A stretch of DNA of 64,000 nt from Acinetobacter piscicola (GCF_015218165.1 NZ_CP048659.1:1240001-1304000), one strand, 5' to 3'. Numbered from the stretch's first letter, positions 43,819 to 53,249 are shown. The notes: generated by a model from the letters alone, not told the origin. Translations and numbers: made by a program.

Positions 43819-46149
43819 ATGATAGACAATACGCCAGCAAATGACGAGCTTGAGCTGACTTTGCATGAAATCCAAGAAATTCATTACGAAATTGAGCATC
43901 AACCCTTGTGGCGTAGCACTGCAGATAAGGAAATGGACTATGCCGACGGTAATCAATTGGATAGTGATTTGCTTAAACGTATGCAAGAGATTGGTATACC
44001 GCCTGCGGTAGAGAACTTGATCGGACCAGCTATACGGGCAATTGAAGGATTTGAAACAAGTACACGTACAGATTGGCGTGTAACTGCAAATGGCGAACCG
44101 GGTGGACAGGATGTTGCTGATGCGCTCAACTACAAATTAAATCAAGCTGAACGTCAATCAAAAGCAGATAAAGCATGTAGTGACGCTTTTCGTCCCCAAA
44201 TTTGCTGTGGTTTAGGTTGGGTTGAAGTAAAGCGTGAATCAAACCCACTAGATTATCCTTATCGTTGTTTATCAGTTCGTCGTAATGAAATTCATTGGGA
44301 TATGAAAGCCCAAGAAGATGATTTGTCTGATGCTCGTTGGCTTAGACGCAATCGATGGGTACACCCTCAACGATTAAAAGTGGCATTTTCTCAACATAAG
44401 GAATTAATAGAACGTATTGCGCAGCATGGTTCTTCTTGGTGGGAGCATGACGATGTACTCGATGGTGGGCATGGGACCAATTTAAGCAATGCGTGGGCGA
44501 ATCAACGTGCATGGTCATTAGAAGAACAATATTGGTATAACCCTTCATCTAAAGAAATATTAGTATGTGAGTATTGGTACAGACGTTGGGTTGAAGTGAT
44601 TATGTTGCGTTTCAATGATGGACGCATCGTTGAATTTGATGAAAACAATCCATCACACTTGTATGCTGCTGCAAATGGTCATGCTCAACCAGAGCGTGCC
44701 ACAATTGCACGAGTAAGACGAGCATATTGGATTGGCCCACATCAATTGTATGATTCACCTTCTCCATATCCTCATAAACATTTTCCATACGTACCATTCT
44801 TTGCATTTCGTGAGGACAATACTGGCGTACCTTTTGGTTTTATCCGTGACATGAAGTATCCACAGGATCTAGTGAATAGCACACAAGCCAAGTTGCGTTG
44901 GGGCATGAGTAGTGTTCGAGTAACAGCAACCAAAGGCGCTACACCATTAACACCAATGCAAGTACGTCAACAGATCGCGCGACCAGATAGTTATATTGAA
45001 CTCAACCAACAACATATGGCGAAACCAGGTTCACGCTTTGAGGTGGATCGAGATTTTGAATTGAATCAACATCAATTCCAAATGTTGAATGATGGTCGAT
45101 TGGCAATTGAGCGTACTAGTAGCATTACTTCTGGATTTCAAGGTAAGCAAGGTACAGCGACCTCAGGTAAACAAGAAGCTATTCAGGTTGAACAATCAGA
45201 TCGTTCAATGCAGAAAGTCATGGATAATTTTAGGGCAGCGCGAACTTTGGTTGGTGAACAGCTAATAGCTTTGATCATTGAAGACCTTGGACAAAAAGAG
45301 GAAGTGGTTATTATTGAGGGTGATGCAGTCACTGAAGAGCGTCGAGTACATATCAATAAGCCAGAAGTTGATGAACTAGGCTATAGCTATCTTTCAAATG
45401 ATGTTCAACGTACTAGACTTATGGTTGCGTTATCAGATGTTCCAAGTTCTAAGAGCTTTATGGAGCAGCAAATGAATGCACTGTCAGAAATTACTAAGTC
45501 TTTACCGGCGAATATTCAGGTTGCTGTATTGCCATACATCATTGCTCTTACTGATACGCCATTTAAGAAAGATGTTATTCAGGCAATCAAAGATGCATCA
45601 CAAGCACCTACACCTGAGCAGATTCAACAGCAAATTCAGGATGCTGTTAAACAAGCCTTGGCTGATGCAGGTAATGAAATTAAATTGCGTGAGCTTGAGT
45701 TGAAAGAACGTAAGGCTGGCAGTGAAATCAAAGAAATTGATGCACGTTCTGTACAAATTGGTGTTCAAGCTGCTTATTCTGCTATGCAGGCAGGGGCACA
45801 GGTTGCACAGATGCCACAAATTGCACCGATTGCTGATGTTGTTATGCAAGGTGCAGGTTATCAGCGTCCTAATCCGATGGGTGATGATCCGAATTTCCCT
45901 GTTGCTGATCAGACTGCTGCGAGTAATATTCGCAGTCCGTATATTCAAGGCGAGGGTGCTCAAATGGGTAGTGAGCAATTACCCGTGGTTGAGCAGAATA
46001 CAAGTCCGATGAGTCCGCCAGTACCACATGAGGTGAAGCAAGATATGCAACGCATTTCCCTACCGCAAGATGAGAGTTATGCTCGACATGGTGGTACAGG
46101 GATGCAGGGGATTGAGACTCCTCGAAGCAGTGATAATCTCGGAAATTAA
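43819..46149 (+). CDS. Portal protein (P22-type)
   Basis: 776 residues from ATG 43819 (CGGAG 8 bases upstream). Portal ring subunit at the packaging vertex. The large size, RRNEIHWDMKAQEDDLSDARW and TSSITSGFQGKQGTATSGKQEA resemble portals of P22-like phages. The C-terminal 200 residues are helical and Gln-rich, as expected for the barrel extension. The stop overlaps the stop of the opposing FRG gene. Confidence 0.75.
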   Translation: MIDNTPANDELELTLHEIQEIHYEIEHQPLWRSTADKEMDYADGNQLDSDLLKRMQEIGIPPAVENLIGPAIRAIEGFETSTRTDWRVTANGEPGGQDVADALNYKLNQAERQSKADKACSDAFRPQICCGLGWVEVKRESNPLDYPYRCLSVRRNEIHWDMKAQEDDLSDARWLRRNRWVHPQRLKVAFSQHKELIERIAQHGSSWWEHDDVLDGGHGTNLSNAWANQRAWSLEEQYWYNPSSKEILVCEYWYRRWVEVIMLRFNDGRIVEFDENNPSHLYAAANGHAQPERATIARVRRAYWIGPHQLYDSPSPYPHKHFPYVPFFAFREDNTGVPFGFIRDMKYPQDLVNSTQAKLRWGMSSVRVTATKGATPLTPMQVRQQIARPDSYIELNQQHMAKPGSRFEVDRDFELNQHQFQMLNDGRLAIERTSSITSGFQGKQGTATSGKQEAIQVEQSDRSMQKVMDNFRAARTLVGEQLIALIIEDLGQKEEVVIIEGDAVTEERRVHINKPEVDELGYSYLSNDVQRTRLMVALSDVPSSKSFMEQQMNALSEITKSLPANIQVAVLPYIIALTDTPFKKDVIQAIKDASQAPTPEQIQQQIQDAVKQALADAGNEIKLRELELKERKAGSEIKEIDARSVQIGVQAAYSAMQAGAQVAQMPQIAPIADVVMQGAGYQRPNPMGDDPNFPVADQTAASNIRSPYIQGEGAQMGSEQLPVVEQNTSPMSPPVPHEVKQDMQRISLPQDESYARHGGTGMQGIETPRSSDNLGN

Positions 46150-47084
46150 GGTTTTGTACTTAAGTATTTTTCTATGATTTGTACATTCATTAAGTCTTTA
46201 ACTGCAAATCCAACACCTGTTGCACTCGGATAGACAGATGCGGCATTTACATTATACATTTCACATAAATTTAGTAGTTTATGAGCTTCTGCATAGGGTA
46301 AAGTCCACTTATATAAGTATTTGGAATATTCCATATCTGTTGTATCAAGGGTTTTATCTTTTGAAAATTTTGGAGGATCCATCGTAAAGGGGGTATCCGA
46401 ATCAGTATCCTCTTCAACATGACGGAAAATAGAAAAACATCCCTGTTGTGCAGCTATATGAAAATTTACATTGCTAGGGATATTTATGATATCAAAGGGG
46501 ATGCGACTTCTGTCTGAATCATAATCGAATGATTTATTGTATTTGTTCACTTTTTGAGAGTCTAAAATCCAAATTGCCAAGTTTTGAGTGAAGTTTGGTT
46601 TTTTATTATTATTAATATCATTGGCAATGTTTTTGACAGCTTCGCTTGAACTGAAGTAAGCTGCAACAAATGATCTTTTACTCCAATCAAGTAGTCTTGT
46701 CGAAACTCCATAGTGTTGAGCAAATGCTAAAATTTCATAGTAATTTTCAGTTGGCCATCTAAATAAATCTTTACCATTTTCCCCTGATAAGATTCCATCT
46801 AATGATTTTTTGGTACTGGCAATATGACCTGGAACTTGGATTCCAGTTTTATCACAGTAATCCAAAAAATGTATAAGTAGTTGAACTTCAAATTTTACTT
46901 GATTTTCAATAGTTATATCCACTGCGGTTCTAGAAGCGTTAGGTGAGAGTTTCCAGTCAGAATTTCCCTGACCTCGAAATAATAGGTTTAGATTCTCTCC
47001 AATTTGATTATTAATTTCTTCAGGTCTAATTGCATTCCAAAGTTCTTGAGCTGTTTTAAAGTGCTGTTGTTTATAATTCATCAT
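46146..47084 (-). CDS. FRG-domain protein (phage cargo)
   Basis: 312 residues. The FRG domain is visible as FRGQGNSDWKLSPNASR, AQHYGVSTRLLDWSKRSFVAAYFS and AAQQGCFSIFRHVE; FRG is named after its Phe-Arg-Gly motif and is common in mobile elements and phage-defence contexts. It is transcribed against the late operon, so it is probably expressed from its own promoter in the lysogen. Its precise function is unknown. Confidence 0.75.
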   Translation of the reverse strand: MMNYKQQHFKTAQELWNAIRPEEINNQIGENLNLLFRGQGNSDWKLSPNASRTAVDITIENQVKFEVQLLIHFLDYCDKTGIQVPGHIASTKKSLDGILSGENGKDLFRWPTENYYEILAFAQHYGVSTRLLDWSKRSFVAAYFSSSEAVKNIANDINNNKKPNFTQNLAIWILDSQKVNKYNKSFDYDSDRSRIPFDIINIPSNVNFHIAAQQGCFSIFRHVEEDTDSDTPFTMDPPKFSKDKTLDTTDMEYSKYLYKWTLPYAEAHKLLNLCEMYNVNAASVYPSATGVGFAVKDLMNVQIIEKYLSTKP

Positions 47085-47510
47085 CTAAAATATATCTTTA
47101 TAAAAAATAGTATCTTAAATACTTAAATCTAAACTATCAATTAATTATATGAAATATCTATCGCTTCTGTAATGCGGTAAAAGTAATTTGTATAGGATCA
47201 ATTTAGGCAGTCAAATCAGCTTTTATTCTATTTTAGGAATTTATTTTACAACTTGACTGAACTACCAATACAATACTACTGGTAGTAATGTTGAATGAGT
47301 TGCACGAATGATTTTTGGTAGCTCTCAGCATATTTCAGGTGATTATTGGGTCGTCGAAAATTCATTACTTGATTATCGAGTGATAAATAATGCACGTATA
47401 ACTCTAAAATAATGGATCGTATTGGGAATAGAGCAGTTGTTGTTTTGGTTCAAGATGAATTAAAGGGCAATTAAGAACGCCAAGTTAAGCAAGAAATTTA
47501 ATCTAAACCT
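47085..47510. other. AT-rich gap with two tiny coupled ORFs
   Basis: No ordinary gene. The plus strand has a 34-residue ORF (47308-47412; begins MIFGSSQHISGDYWVVENSL) whose stop overlaps the ATG of a 20-residue ORF (47412-47474; MDRIGNRAVVVLVQDELKGN) as TAATG. Neither has a convincing ribosome site. They could be the remains of a gene displaced by the cargo insertion. Confidence 0.3.
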
Positions 47511-47533
47511 AAAAAGGGAGTTTTAACTCCCTT
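47511..47533 (-). terminator. Rho-independent terminator of the secreted cargo gene
   Basis: AAGGGAG and CTCCCTT pair around TTTTAA (47514-47533); the minus strand continues with T residues. Confidence 0.8.
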
Positions 47534-47541
47534 CGACTTAG

Positions 47542-47970
47542 TTAGTCTTTTGCCCAACCATTTTTATCTTCAATATAAAGCAATACAGCCAAACCGCCTT
47601 GATTATTCACAAGATCTTGATCTTTGTAATGCATGCTATCAAAGCCTTCGATAAAATTATTCGTTCGGTCGGTTCGGAAATAAAAACCCATATGCAAGCC
47701 AATATTTCGACCTTGATTGTCATAGGTTACACCCTTACGAGCGTATGACTTAATATCATATTTACCTTGATAACGATAAGCGTTCGGAATATCTTTCCAT
47801 TGTTTTGAGAGTGCGATAAAACCATTACAATAAACATCTCCCTTACATGCTGCGATCTTAGGCGCTAATTTAGGATTGTTATAGATTTTCATCATTTCAG
47901 GTAGCCCTGCAAAACTTGCAGTACTAGCTATTGTTGTTATAAGCATGGCAATAAGCGATGTATTCTTCAT
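47542..47970 (-). CDS. Small secreted protein of the cargo island
   Basis: 142 residues with a signal peptide (KNTSLIAMLITTIASTASFA). The mature part has two cysteines close together (ACKGDVYCNGF) that may form a disulfide. Own terminator downstream; promoter in the divergent gap 47971-48099. No family recognised. Confidence 0.6.
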   Translation of the reverse strand: MKNTSLIAMLITTIASTASFAGLPEMMKIYNNPKLAPKIAACKGDVYCNGFIALSKQWKDIPNAYRYQGKYDIKSYARKGVTYDNQGRNIGLHMGFYFRTDRTNNFIEGFDSMHYKDQDLVNNQGGLAVLLYIEDKNGWAKD

Positions 47971-48029
47971 ATTTCCCCGACATGTTTTAATAAAGTGGTT
48001 GAATTATAAATGCATTTTAAATATTTTTG

Positions 48030-48065
48030 TAGGTTATGGTCTCATAGTTTTTATGTTATAACCTA
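48030..48065. promoter_or_regulatory. Inverted repeat in a divergent promoter region
   Basis: TAGGTTAT (48030-48037) and ATAACCTA (48058-48065) lie 20 bases apart between the divergent genes 47970 and 48100. This could be a regulator site; no promoter hexamers could be assigned with confidence. Confidence 0.35.
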
Positions 48066-48099
48066 TGTGAAATATATTGATTAATAAGGGAAGTAAGGT

Positions 48100-48408
48100 A
48101 TGAAAATTGGTTTTATTGGTGGGTTTAGAGATAGGCAAAATAGACATAATGTGGCGGAGGATTATTACTCAAAAGAGTTGGATTGGCAAGTAAGAGTAGA
48201 AAAACCAAGGCAGAAACAAAGTGGATTTCAAAGAACTATTACAATAACTACAGAAAGAGAGATGGATATATATAACCTTATGATTTTAAAAAAATCAGGT
48301 GAATTAAAATTTTTTTATGTTTTAGAAGGAATGAATAAAGATGAAATTAAAAGTCGGATAGATACATATTGGGATAATTCCGACATGCTAGGTTATGATT
48401 TTGACTAA
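48100..48408 (+). CDS. Small cargo protein, unknown
   Basis: 102 residues, basic N-terminus and acidic C-terminus (DNSDMLGYDFD). No membrane segment. Preceded by a purine-rich ribosome site (GGGAAGTAAGG). AT-rich compared with the structural genes on both sides. Confidence 0.5.
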   Translation: MKIGFIGGFRDRQNRHNVAEDYYSKELDWQVRVEKPRQKQSGFQRTITITTEREMDIYNLMILKKSGELKFFYVLEGMNKDEIKSRIDTYWDNSDMLGYDFD

Positions 48409-48461
48409 ATTAATTCAAGAAATAGTTGAAAAAAACAACAATACCCTTATAGATTATTAAA

Positions 48462-48794
48462 ATGAATAATATTTTGGAGTTGATGGATATGGGATGGATT
48501 GGAAATAAAATTGATGATATTACAATCGCTTTTGGGATGTTTCCAAAACTAAAATGGTTAGCAATATTTTATTTTATAATTGCAATGTTAGTCATGGGAT
48601 TTTATCTTCCTTTTTTGAAAGGGATAGCAAATTTTGAAATCATGCAAAACATCCAACCATTTTATCATTTGATTGCAGAAAATTTTACAGTTTTGAGATG
48701 GGGTGTTCTACTTATTCCAGCAGTTATTTTGATCCTCGGTTTTCTTGATGTGAATGATCTTTATCATGAAAAGTTAGAAAAACGTGGATATTAA
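48462..48794 (+). CDS. Small membrane protein of the cargo island
   Basis: 110 residues with two transmembrane segments (WLAIFYFIIAMLVMGFYLPFL and WGVLLIPAVILILGFLDV) and charged termini. In one direction with the 48100 gene, followed by a terminator, so the two are probably one unit. Function unknown; small two-segment proteins in cargo islands can be exclusion proteins or toxin effectors, which is speculative. Confidence 0.5.
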   Translation: MNNILELMDMGWIGNKIDDITIAFGMFPKLKWLAIFYFIIAMLVMGFYLPFLKGIANFEIMQNIQPFYHLIAENFTVLRWGVLLIPAVILILGFLDVNDLYHEKLEKRGY

Positions 48795-48810
48795 ATCTTT
48801 CGTGCCATTT

Positions 48811-48836
48811 AGCCCCATCATGTGATGAGGCTTTTT
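48811..48836 (+). terminator. Rho-independent terminator after the small membrane gene
   Basis: AGCCCCATCA pairs with TGATGAGGCT (one mismatch) and is followed by TTTTT. Confidence 0.8.
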
Positions 48837-48844
48837 CTTATTTT

Positions 48845-49042
48845 AGTGTTTATTTAAATGCATTATATCTACTCAGTGCCATTGCCATCATTTGGGCACT
48901 ATTGATCCACCGTTCTAAATTATTAAATAACCGTGAAAATGCATATTTGCTTACTCAATTACTAACCACGACAAATATCAGTAATGATCTTCGTGAAAAA
49001 GCTGAAACCAAAATGACTGCATTATTAGATAAGTTGATTTAA
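48845..49042 (+). pseudogene. Start-less membrane-protein fragment
   Basis: An open frame with no ATG, GTG or usable TTG start encodes a membrane-like segment (ALYLLSAIAIIWALLIHRSK) and an amphipathic tail ending KMTALLDKLI before a stop. It directly follows a terminator, so the 5' part and promoter seem lost. No family recognised. Confidence 0.4.
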
Positions 49043-49061
49043 ATTTATCGAATAGGCTTTT

Positions 49062-49087
49062 AAACCAGCATCAATATGCTGGTTTTT
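49062..49087 (+). terminator. Perfect 10-bp terminator hairpin
   Basis: AAACCAGCAT (49062-49071) and ATGCTGGTTT (49076-49085) pair perfectly around CAAT, followed by T residues on the plus strand. It may insulate the cargo island. Confidence 0.8.
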
Positions 49088-49280
49088 ATTTCTTGATTTG
49101 CCAATCCACAGCATGATTTCCATTGCCACAATCATGGCTCACACATTCACCTTTGTGATTAACTTGAATCACACCACAACCTTCGCAAATAACAGTTGTT
49201 AGATAGTTAGATTTACATTCATTGATAAACCCATTACTCATTCCATATTGCTTGGCGCATTGAGCACAATATTCTGCCAT
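49086..49280 (-). CDS. Small zinc-binding-like protein
   Basis: 64 residues from ATG 49280 (AGGA upstream). Cysteine pairs AEYCAQCAKQYG and CEGCGVIQVNHKGECVSHDC suggest one or two zinc sites. Similar short Cys-rich proteins are common in phages. Opposite to the late operon. Confidence 0.55.
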   Translation of the reverse strand: MAEYCAQCAKQYGMSNGFINECKSNYLTTVICEGCGVIQVNHKGECVSHDCGNGNHAVDWQIKK

Positions 49281-49420
49281 TAATCCTACCCCCTGTAAGG
49301 CTAACGCCATCATATCCAAATCCTAGACACTTGTCTCATGTTGAGCAATCAGCAGCTAAACGCTAGATAACTCTAGCCATTCAGACCTTAGCGGCTACAG
49401 CGATAAGTAGTAGGAAAGAC

Positions 49421-50467
49421 ATGGATATTACAGAGCAACAACAAGAGTTGATTGAATTAGGTGAAATAACACAAGAACTTGCATCTCAACTGTTAAGTCA
49501 GGAGATGAATGGCGATACCATAGCTTCAAATGCTGTGGAAACTGGTAGTGAGCCAGACACTACCCAAGATGGTAAAAACGAACCTGAATTAACAGAAAAT
49601 ACGCAACAGACTCAAGAGCAACAACAGCAGCAAACACAGGTAGATGAAAGCCAGATGAATGCTGAAAATGCTGTAATCGTTGCAAAAGATGGTAAGCATA
49701 CCATTCCTTATGAAAAGTTAGTGGAAGCACGTAACGGTGAGAAGGAATGGAAGCAAAAGTTTGATGCTGCGCAGCAACAGCTTGCAGAACTTCAAGCCAA
49801 TGCACAGGAACGTAAGGATCATGGTGTAGCCCCAACCGTACAAGATAACCAAGCTGATATCGCTCAACAGGCGATTGATCAGGGGATAGACCCTGCAATT
49901 TTTGGGGACTTTGACGAGAAAGGTTTAACCGAAGGTATTCAAAAACTTGTCGATATGCGTGTATCAGCAATGGTGCAACAGAAGTTAGATACTGCTTTAG
50001 CACCAATGCATGAGGAACATCGTTCCGCAAGACAACAGAGTGCTGAACAAGCACACTTTAATGCCATCTTCACTGCACATCCTGATGCTGACTCCATCAT
50101 TGAATCAAAAGAGTTTAATGACTGGTTGAGTCATCAACCAAGCATCACTCGAAATGCGTATAACACAGTTTTAGATAAAGGTTCTGCATCTGATGTCGTG
50201 GAACTACTAGGACTGTATAAGTCTGGAACACAACCAACTCAAACGTCTGTACAACAGCAAAGTGATGCTGTGCGTGCAGCAGCGATGCAAGCTGTGAATA
50301 AAGCTCCAACAAAAGTACCGCATAGCGTGACTGATTTCCCTAGTGGTAATCCAACTGGGCAATCAAATGATGAGCGTCTTGGAAACTTATCTGGCCCAGA
50401 ATTACTTGCTGAGATGAGTAATTGGACACCAGAACAGATCGACGCTTATTACGCACGCAATGCTTAA
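49421..50467 (+). CDS. Capsid scaffolding protein
   Basis: 348 residues, Gln/Glu-rich and acidic (QEQQQQQTQVDESQ) with a central helical stretch. It has no strong family motif; the call rests on its place between the portal and the coat protein and on its composition. Confidence 0.65.
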   Translation: MDITEQQQELIELGEITQELASQLLSQEMNGDTIASNAVETGSEPDTTQDGKNEPELTENTQQTQEQQQQQTQVDESQMNAENAVIVAKDGKHTIPYEKLVEARNGEKEWKQKFDAAQQQLAELQANAQERKDHGVAPTVQDNQADIAQQAIDQGIDPAIFGDFDEKGLTEGIQKLVDMRVSAMVQQKLDTALAPMHEEHRSARQQSAEQAHFNAIFTAHPDADSIIESKEFNDWLSHQPSITRNAYNTVLDKGSASDVVELLGLYKSGTQPTQTSVQQQSDAVRAAAMQAVNKAPTKVPHSVTDFPSGNPTGQSNDERLGNLSGPELLAEMSNWTPEQIDAYYARNA

Positions 50468-50489
50468 TTACATTGTGGAGAAATAAATC

Positions 50490-51782
50490 ATGCCAGGTAA
50501 AACCAATGCCACTTATGGCGATAAAACAAATGCAGTACAACAGTCGGTAGGACTTTTTGCAAAAAGTTTACGTCGTAAAAGCCTAATCAATAACATGGTA
50601 GGCAAAATGCAAAATGGCGAGTCTAGTGCGGCAAGCCAAATTAAAAATGAATCATCGACTCATATGCCAATCCTTCGCGTTATGGATTTGGGTAAACAGA
50701 AGGGTGATGAAGTAACTTATAACTTGATTCAACCAGTAAATGCTTACCCAATTATGGGAAGTGAATATGCAGAAGGTCGCGGTACCGGTATGTCTATTGT
50801 AGAAGACCGGTTACGCGTAGACCAAGCACGTTTTCCAATTGACCTTGGTAACGTGATGACTTCAATCCGTTCTCCTGTTGATTTTCGACGTATTGGCCGA
50901 CCAATCGCACAAGATCTGATGGATCGTTATTCTGACGGTTCGACCCTAGTTCATTTGTGTGGTGCACGTGGTTTTCAGAATAGTGCTGAATGGGCTGTAC
51001 CTTTAGCATCACATGAAAAATTTAAAAAAATCATGGTCAATGATGTCAAAGCACCAACAAAAAACCGTCATTTTATTGTCGCTGGTGATGCTGTGCAGCC
51101 CTTTAAAGTGAATGGTGGAGAAGTTGATCTTGCAACAACCGATCTTTTTACCATGGATACTGTAGACAGCATGCGTTCTGTTATGGACGACATGGTTTTA
51201 CCACCACCATGTATCCAAGTTGAAGGTGATGAAGCAGCGACTGACGAGCCATTACGCTTATGGATTGTTTCACCAGCACAGTATCGTTGGTTTGCTAAAC
51301 AACAAGGTTTCCGAACGCTTATTAGTAACGCTGTAGCGCGTTCTTCTAATGCGAAGAATCATCCATTGTTCCGTGGTGAAGTGGGCTTATGGAATAACTT
51401 CTTAATTCGCAAAATGTCACATGCGATTCGTTTTAATCCTGGTGATCCAATTCGCTATGCAACGAGCTATACCAGTGAAGCTGAGGCAGATGCAATCGTC
51501 CCTGCTACTTTGGGTGCTGGATATGCAGTTGATCGTTCAATCATCTTGGGTGGACAGGCATTGGCGGAAGCATTTGCTGCTCATAAAGGCACAGGCGTTT
51601 CATATTTCTGGTCTGAAAAAGAGCTAGATCATGACGATAAGGCGGAGTTGCTTGTCGGGGCGATTCGTGGTGTTAAGAAAATTCGCTTTAATGTTGACGT
51701 GAATGGTGATGGTAGCGAGTTCCAATACACTGACCATGGCATTGTTACGGTTGATACCGTGGTGAAACTGCAAGGTTCTTAA
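50490..51782 (+). CDS. Major capsid protein (N4-gp56/P22-type family)
   Basis: 430 residues. Family-like regions: LRVMDLGKQKGDEVTYNLIQ, DFRRIGRPIAQDLMDRYSDG and SYFWSEKELDHDDKAE. Forms the icosahedral shell. GGAG precedes the ATG. Located directly after the scaffold gene. Confidence 0.8.
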   Translation: MPGKTNATYGDKTNAVQQSVGLFAKSLRRKSLINNMVGKMQNGESSAASQIKNESSTHMPILRVMDLGKQKGDEVTYNLIQPVNAYPIMGSEYAEGRGTGMSIVEDRLRVDQARFPIDLGNVMTSIRSPVDFRRIGRPIAQDLMDRYSDGSTLVHLCGARGFQNSAEWAVPLASHEKFKKIMVNDVKAPTKNRHFIVAGDAVQPFKVNGGEVDLATTDLFTMDTVDSMRSVMDDMVLPPPCIQVEGDEAATDEPLRLWIVSPAQYRWFAKQQGFRTLISNAVARSSNAKNHPLFRGEVGLWNNFLIRKMSHAIRFNPGDPIRYATSYTSEAEADAIVPATLGAGYAVDRSIILGGQALAEAFAAHKGTGVSYFWSEKELDHDDKAELLVGAIRGVKKIRFNVDVNGDGSEFQYTDHGIVTVDTVVKLQGS

Positions 51783-51787
51783 TTTAC

Positions 51788-51821
51788 AGGCTGTATGGTC
51801 ACAAGAACTGTACAGCCTTTT
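51788..51821 (+). terminator. Terminator or attenuator after the coat gene
   Basis: AGGCTGTA (51788-51795) pairs with TACAGCCT (51811-51818) and is followed by TTTTATTT. It lies inside the late operon and may lower downstream expression relative to the coat protein. Confidence 0.65.
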
Positions 51822-51847
51822 ATTTAATTTTTTGGAGTATTTCGATC

Positions 51848-52321
51848 ATGGCAACAATTACACGCAAGCGTAATCCGTTGATGTTTGGTGGAGCAGTGCC
51901 TTTTGGTAATTTAACTGCTTTGGCTTTTACTTTAGCGACAACTGCAGCAGGTGCAGTCATCGATTCAAATTCTACAACTGCTGTGGCATTAGGAGATGTA
52001 ATCGAACTTGGTTTATTACCAGGTGGTATGCGTTTAGATGATGCTCAGGTGATTATCACAACCGCAATGTCTGCAACAGTCACAGGGTCATTAGGCTTCA
52101 AATATGCAGATGGTGTTGATTCTGCCGAAGCACCGCAGGATGCAGCATATTTTATTAATGCAGGCGCATTATCTAGTGCTGCGCGTTTGCGAGCAAATGG
52201 AACAAAACTGATTACCTTACCTAAGGATGCCATTTTAACTTTAACCGTTGGTGGTGCTGCCAACGCAAAAGCATCAGATATTAAGGTTGTTGTATCTGGT
52301 GAATTAACTGGTCCGCGTTAA
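51848..52321 (+). CDS. Virion-associated protein after the coat gene, decoration candidate
   Basis: 157 residues, Ala/Thr/Gly-rich and beta-rich (LALAFTLATTAAGAV-like stretch, GDVIELGLLPGGMRLDDAQ). Size and position immediately after the coat gene fit a decoration or head-accessory protein; no specific family recognised. GGAG precedes the ATG. Confidence 0.5.
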   Translation: MATITRKRNPLMFGGAVPFGNLTALAFTLATTAAGAVIDSNSTTAVALGDVIELGLLPGGMRLDDAQVIITTAMSATVTGSLGFKYADGVDSAEAPQDAAYFINAGALSSAARLRANGTKLITLPKDAILTLTVGGAANAKASDIKVVVSGELTGPR

Positions 52322-52397
52322 TCGGTTCTATTGGATAAATTATAGGGGTAGGTGACTTTTAGATTATCTATCCCTTTGTTTTATTTGGAGAGTTATA

Positions 52398-53249
52398 ATG
52401 AAAATTAGTTCAATTGCAGCAATTGCATACAGTATTAATGTGGCTTATTGTGCATCTATGGGTGATGAACAGCTAGCTTGGAATGATGCACCAGAAAGTG
52501 TTAAAAAAGGCATTGAGTCGGGAGTGGAGTTTCACCTAAATAATCCAAATATCACACCAGAACAATCTCACGAAGAATGGTTACGTGATAAAGAAGCCAA
52601 TGGTTGGGTGTATGATGAGGTTAAGGATATTAATAATAAAACCCATCCAAATATTGTACCTTATAGTGAATTACCACCAGAACAACGTGCAAAAGACCAT
52701 CTGTTTAAAGCTACAGTCAATTTGCTTAAAGACCTTCCTGATCCTGAGGATTATTTAGAGTTAAGCAACCAATTGGTGAAGTCTCAGAAATTAGTAATGG
52801 ATAACCAAAAATCTACAACAGTGCTGACACAAAAGCAGGTGATTGGGATTGGAGTTCGTTTCATTCACAAAAACCGTGAACGTTTTACAGATCATTTATA
52901 TGGCACAGGTTTGACTTTTGAGCGTGATGTAACAGTTATTCTTCCTGAAACTACAGCATTGAAATTCTTAAGCCATACCGAATTTGAACGTGTTGATGCT
53001 TTAGAAAATATCGATGTATCTTTGGTTCAAGATTCTATGACTAAAAATTTGCATCAAAAACAAAAAGAAGAACGTGAACAAGAAGATATTATCTTTGATG
53101 AAATTGAAGCCATCAAAGGAATGCGTACAAAGGATGCTGTTAAAGAGTACATCAAATCACGTTATGGCGATGAAATTAAGGAAAACCTTAAATTAGCTGA
53201 TCTTCAAGCCCTTGCAATTGAGAAAGTACATAGCTTTGGAGTGATCTAA
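52398..53249 (+). CDS. RyR-domain protein
   Basis: 283 residues. Residues about 10-90 fit the RyR repeat: WNDAPESVKKGI, NITPEQSHEEWLRDKEANGW and HPNIVPYSELPPEQRAKDHL. The C-terminal half is charged and helical (EEREQEDIIFDEIEAIKGM). RyR domains in phages are known from family descriptions, but their role is unclear. GGAG precedes the ATG; a weak GGGGTAG/CTATCCC hairpin lies in the gap before it. Confidence 0.7.
   Translation: MKISSIAAIAYSINVAYCASMGDEQLAWNDAPESVKKGIESGVEFHLNNPNITPEQSHEEWLRDKEANGWVYDEVKDINNKTHPNIVPYSELPPEQRAKDHLFKATVNLLKDLPDPEDYLELSNQLVKSQKLVMDNQKSTTVLTQKQVIGIGVRFIHKNRERFTDHLYGTGLTFERDVTVILPETTALKFLSHTEFERVDALENIDVSLVQDSMTKNLHQKQKEEREQEDIIFDEIEAIKGMRTKDAVKEYIKSRYGDEIKENLKLADLQALAIEKVHSFGVI

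Noticed and set aside
45598..45978. 126-residue minus-strand ORF opposite the portal gene
   Set aside because: Antisense shadow with atypical residues; the portal frame is well supported.
49600..49640. CAA/CAG run in the scaffold gene as a functional repeat
   Set aside because: It only encodes a Gln-rich stretch and is not flanked by other structure.
49560..50054. 164-residue minus-strand ORF opposite the scaffold gene
   Set aside because: Shadow with His/Leu/Gln-rich composition from the Gln-rich scaffold codons; no ribosome site.
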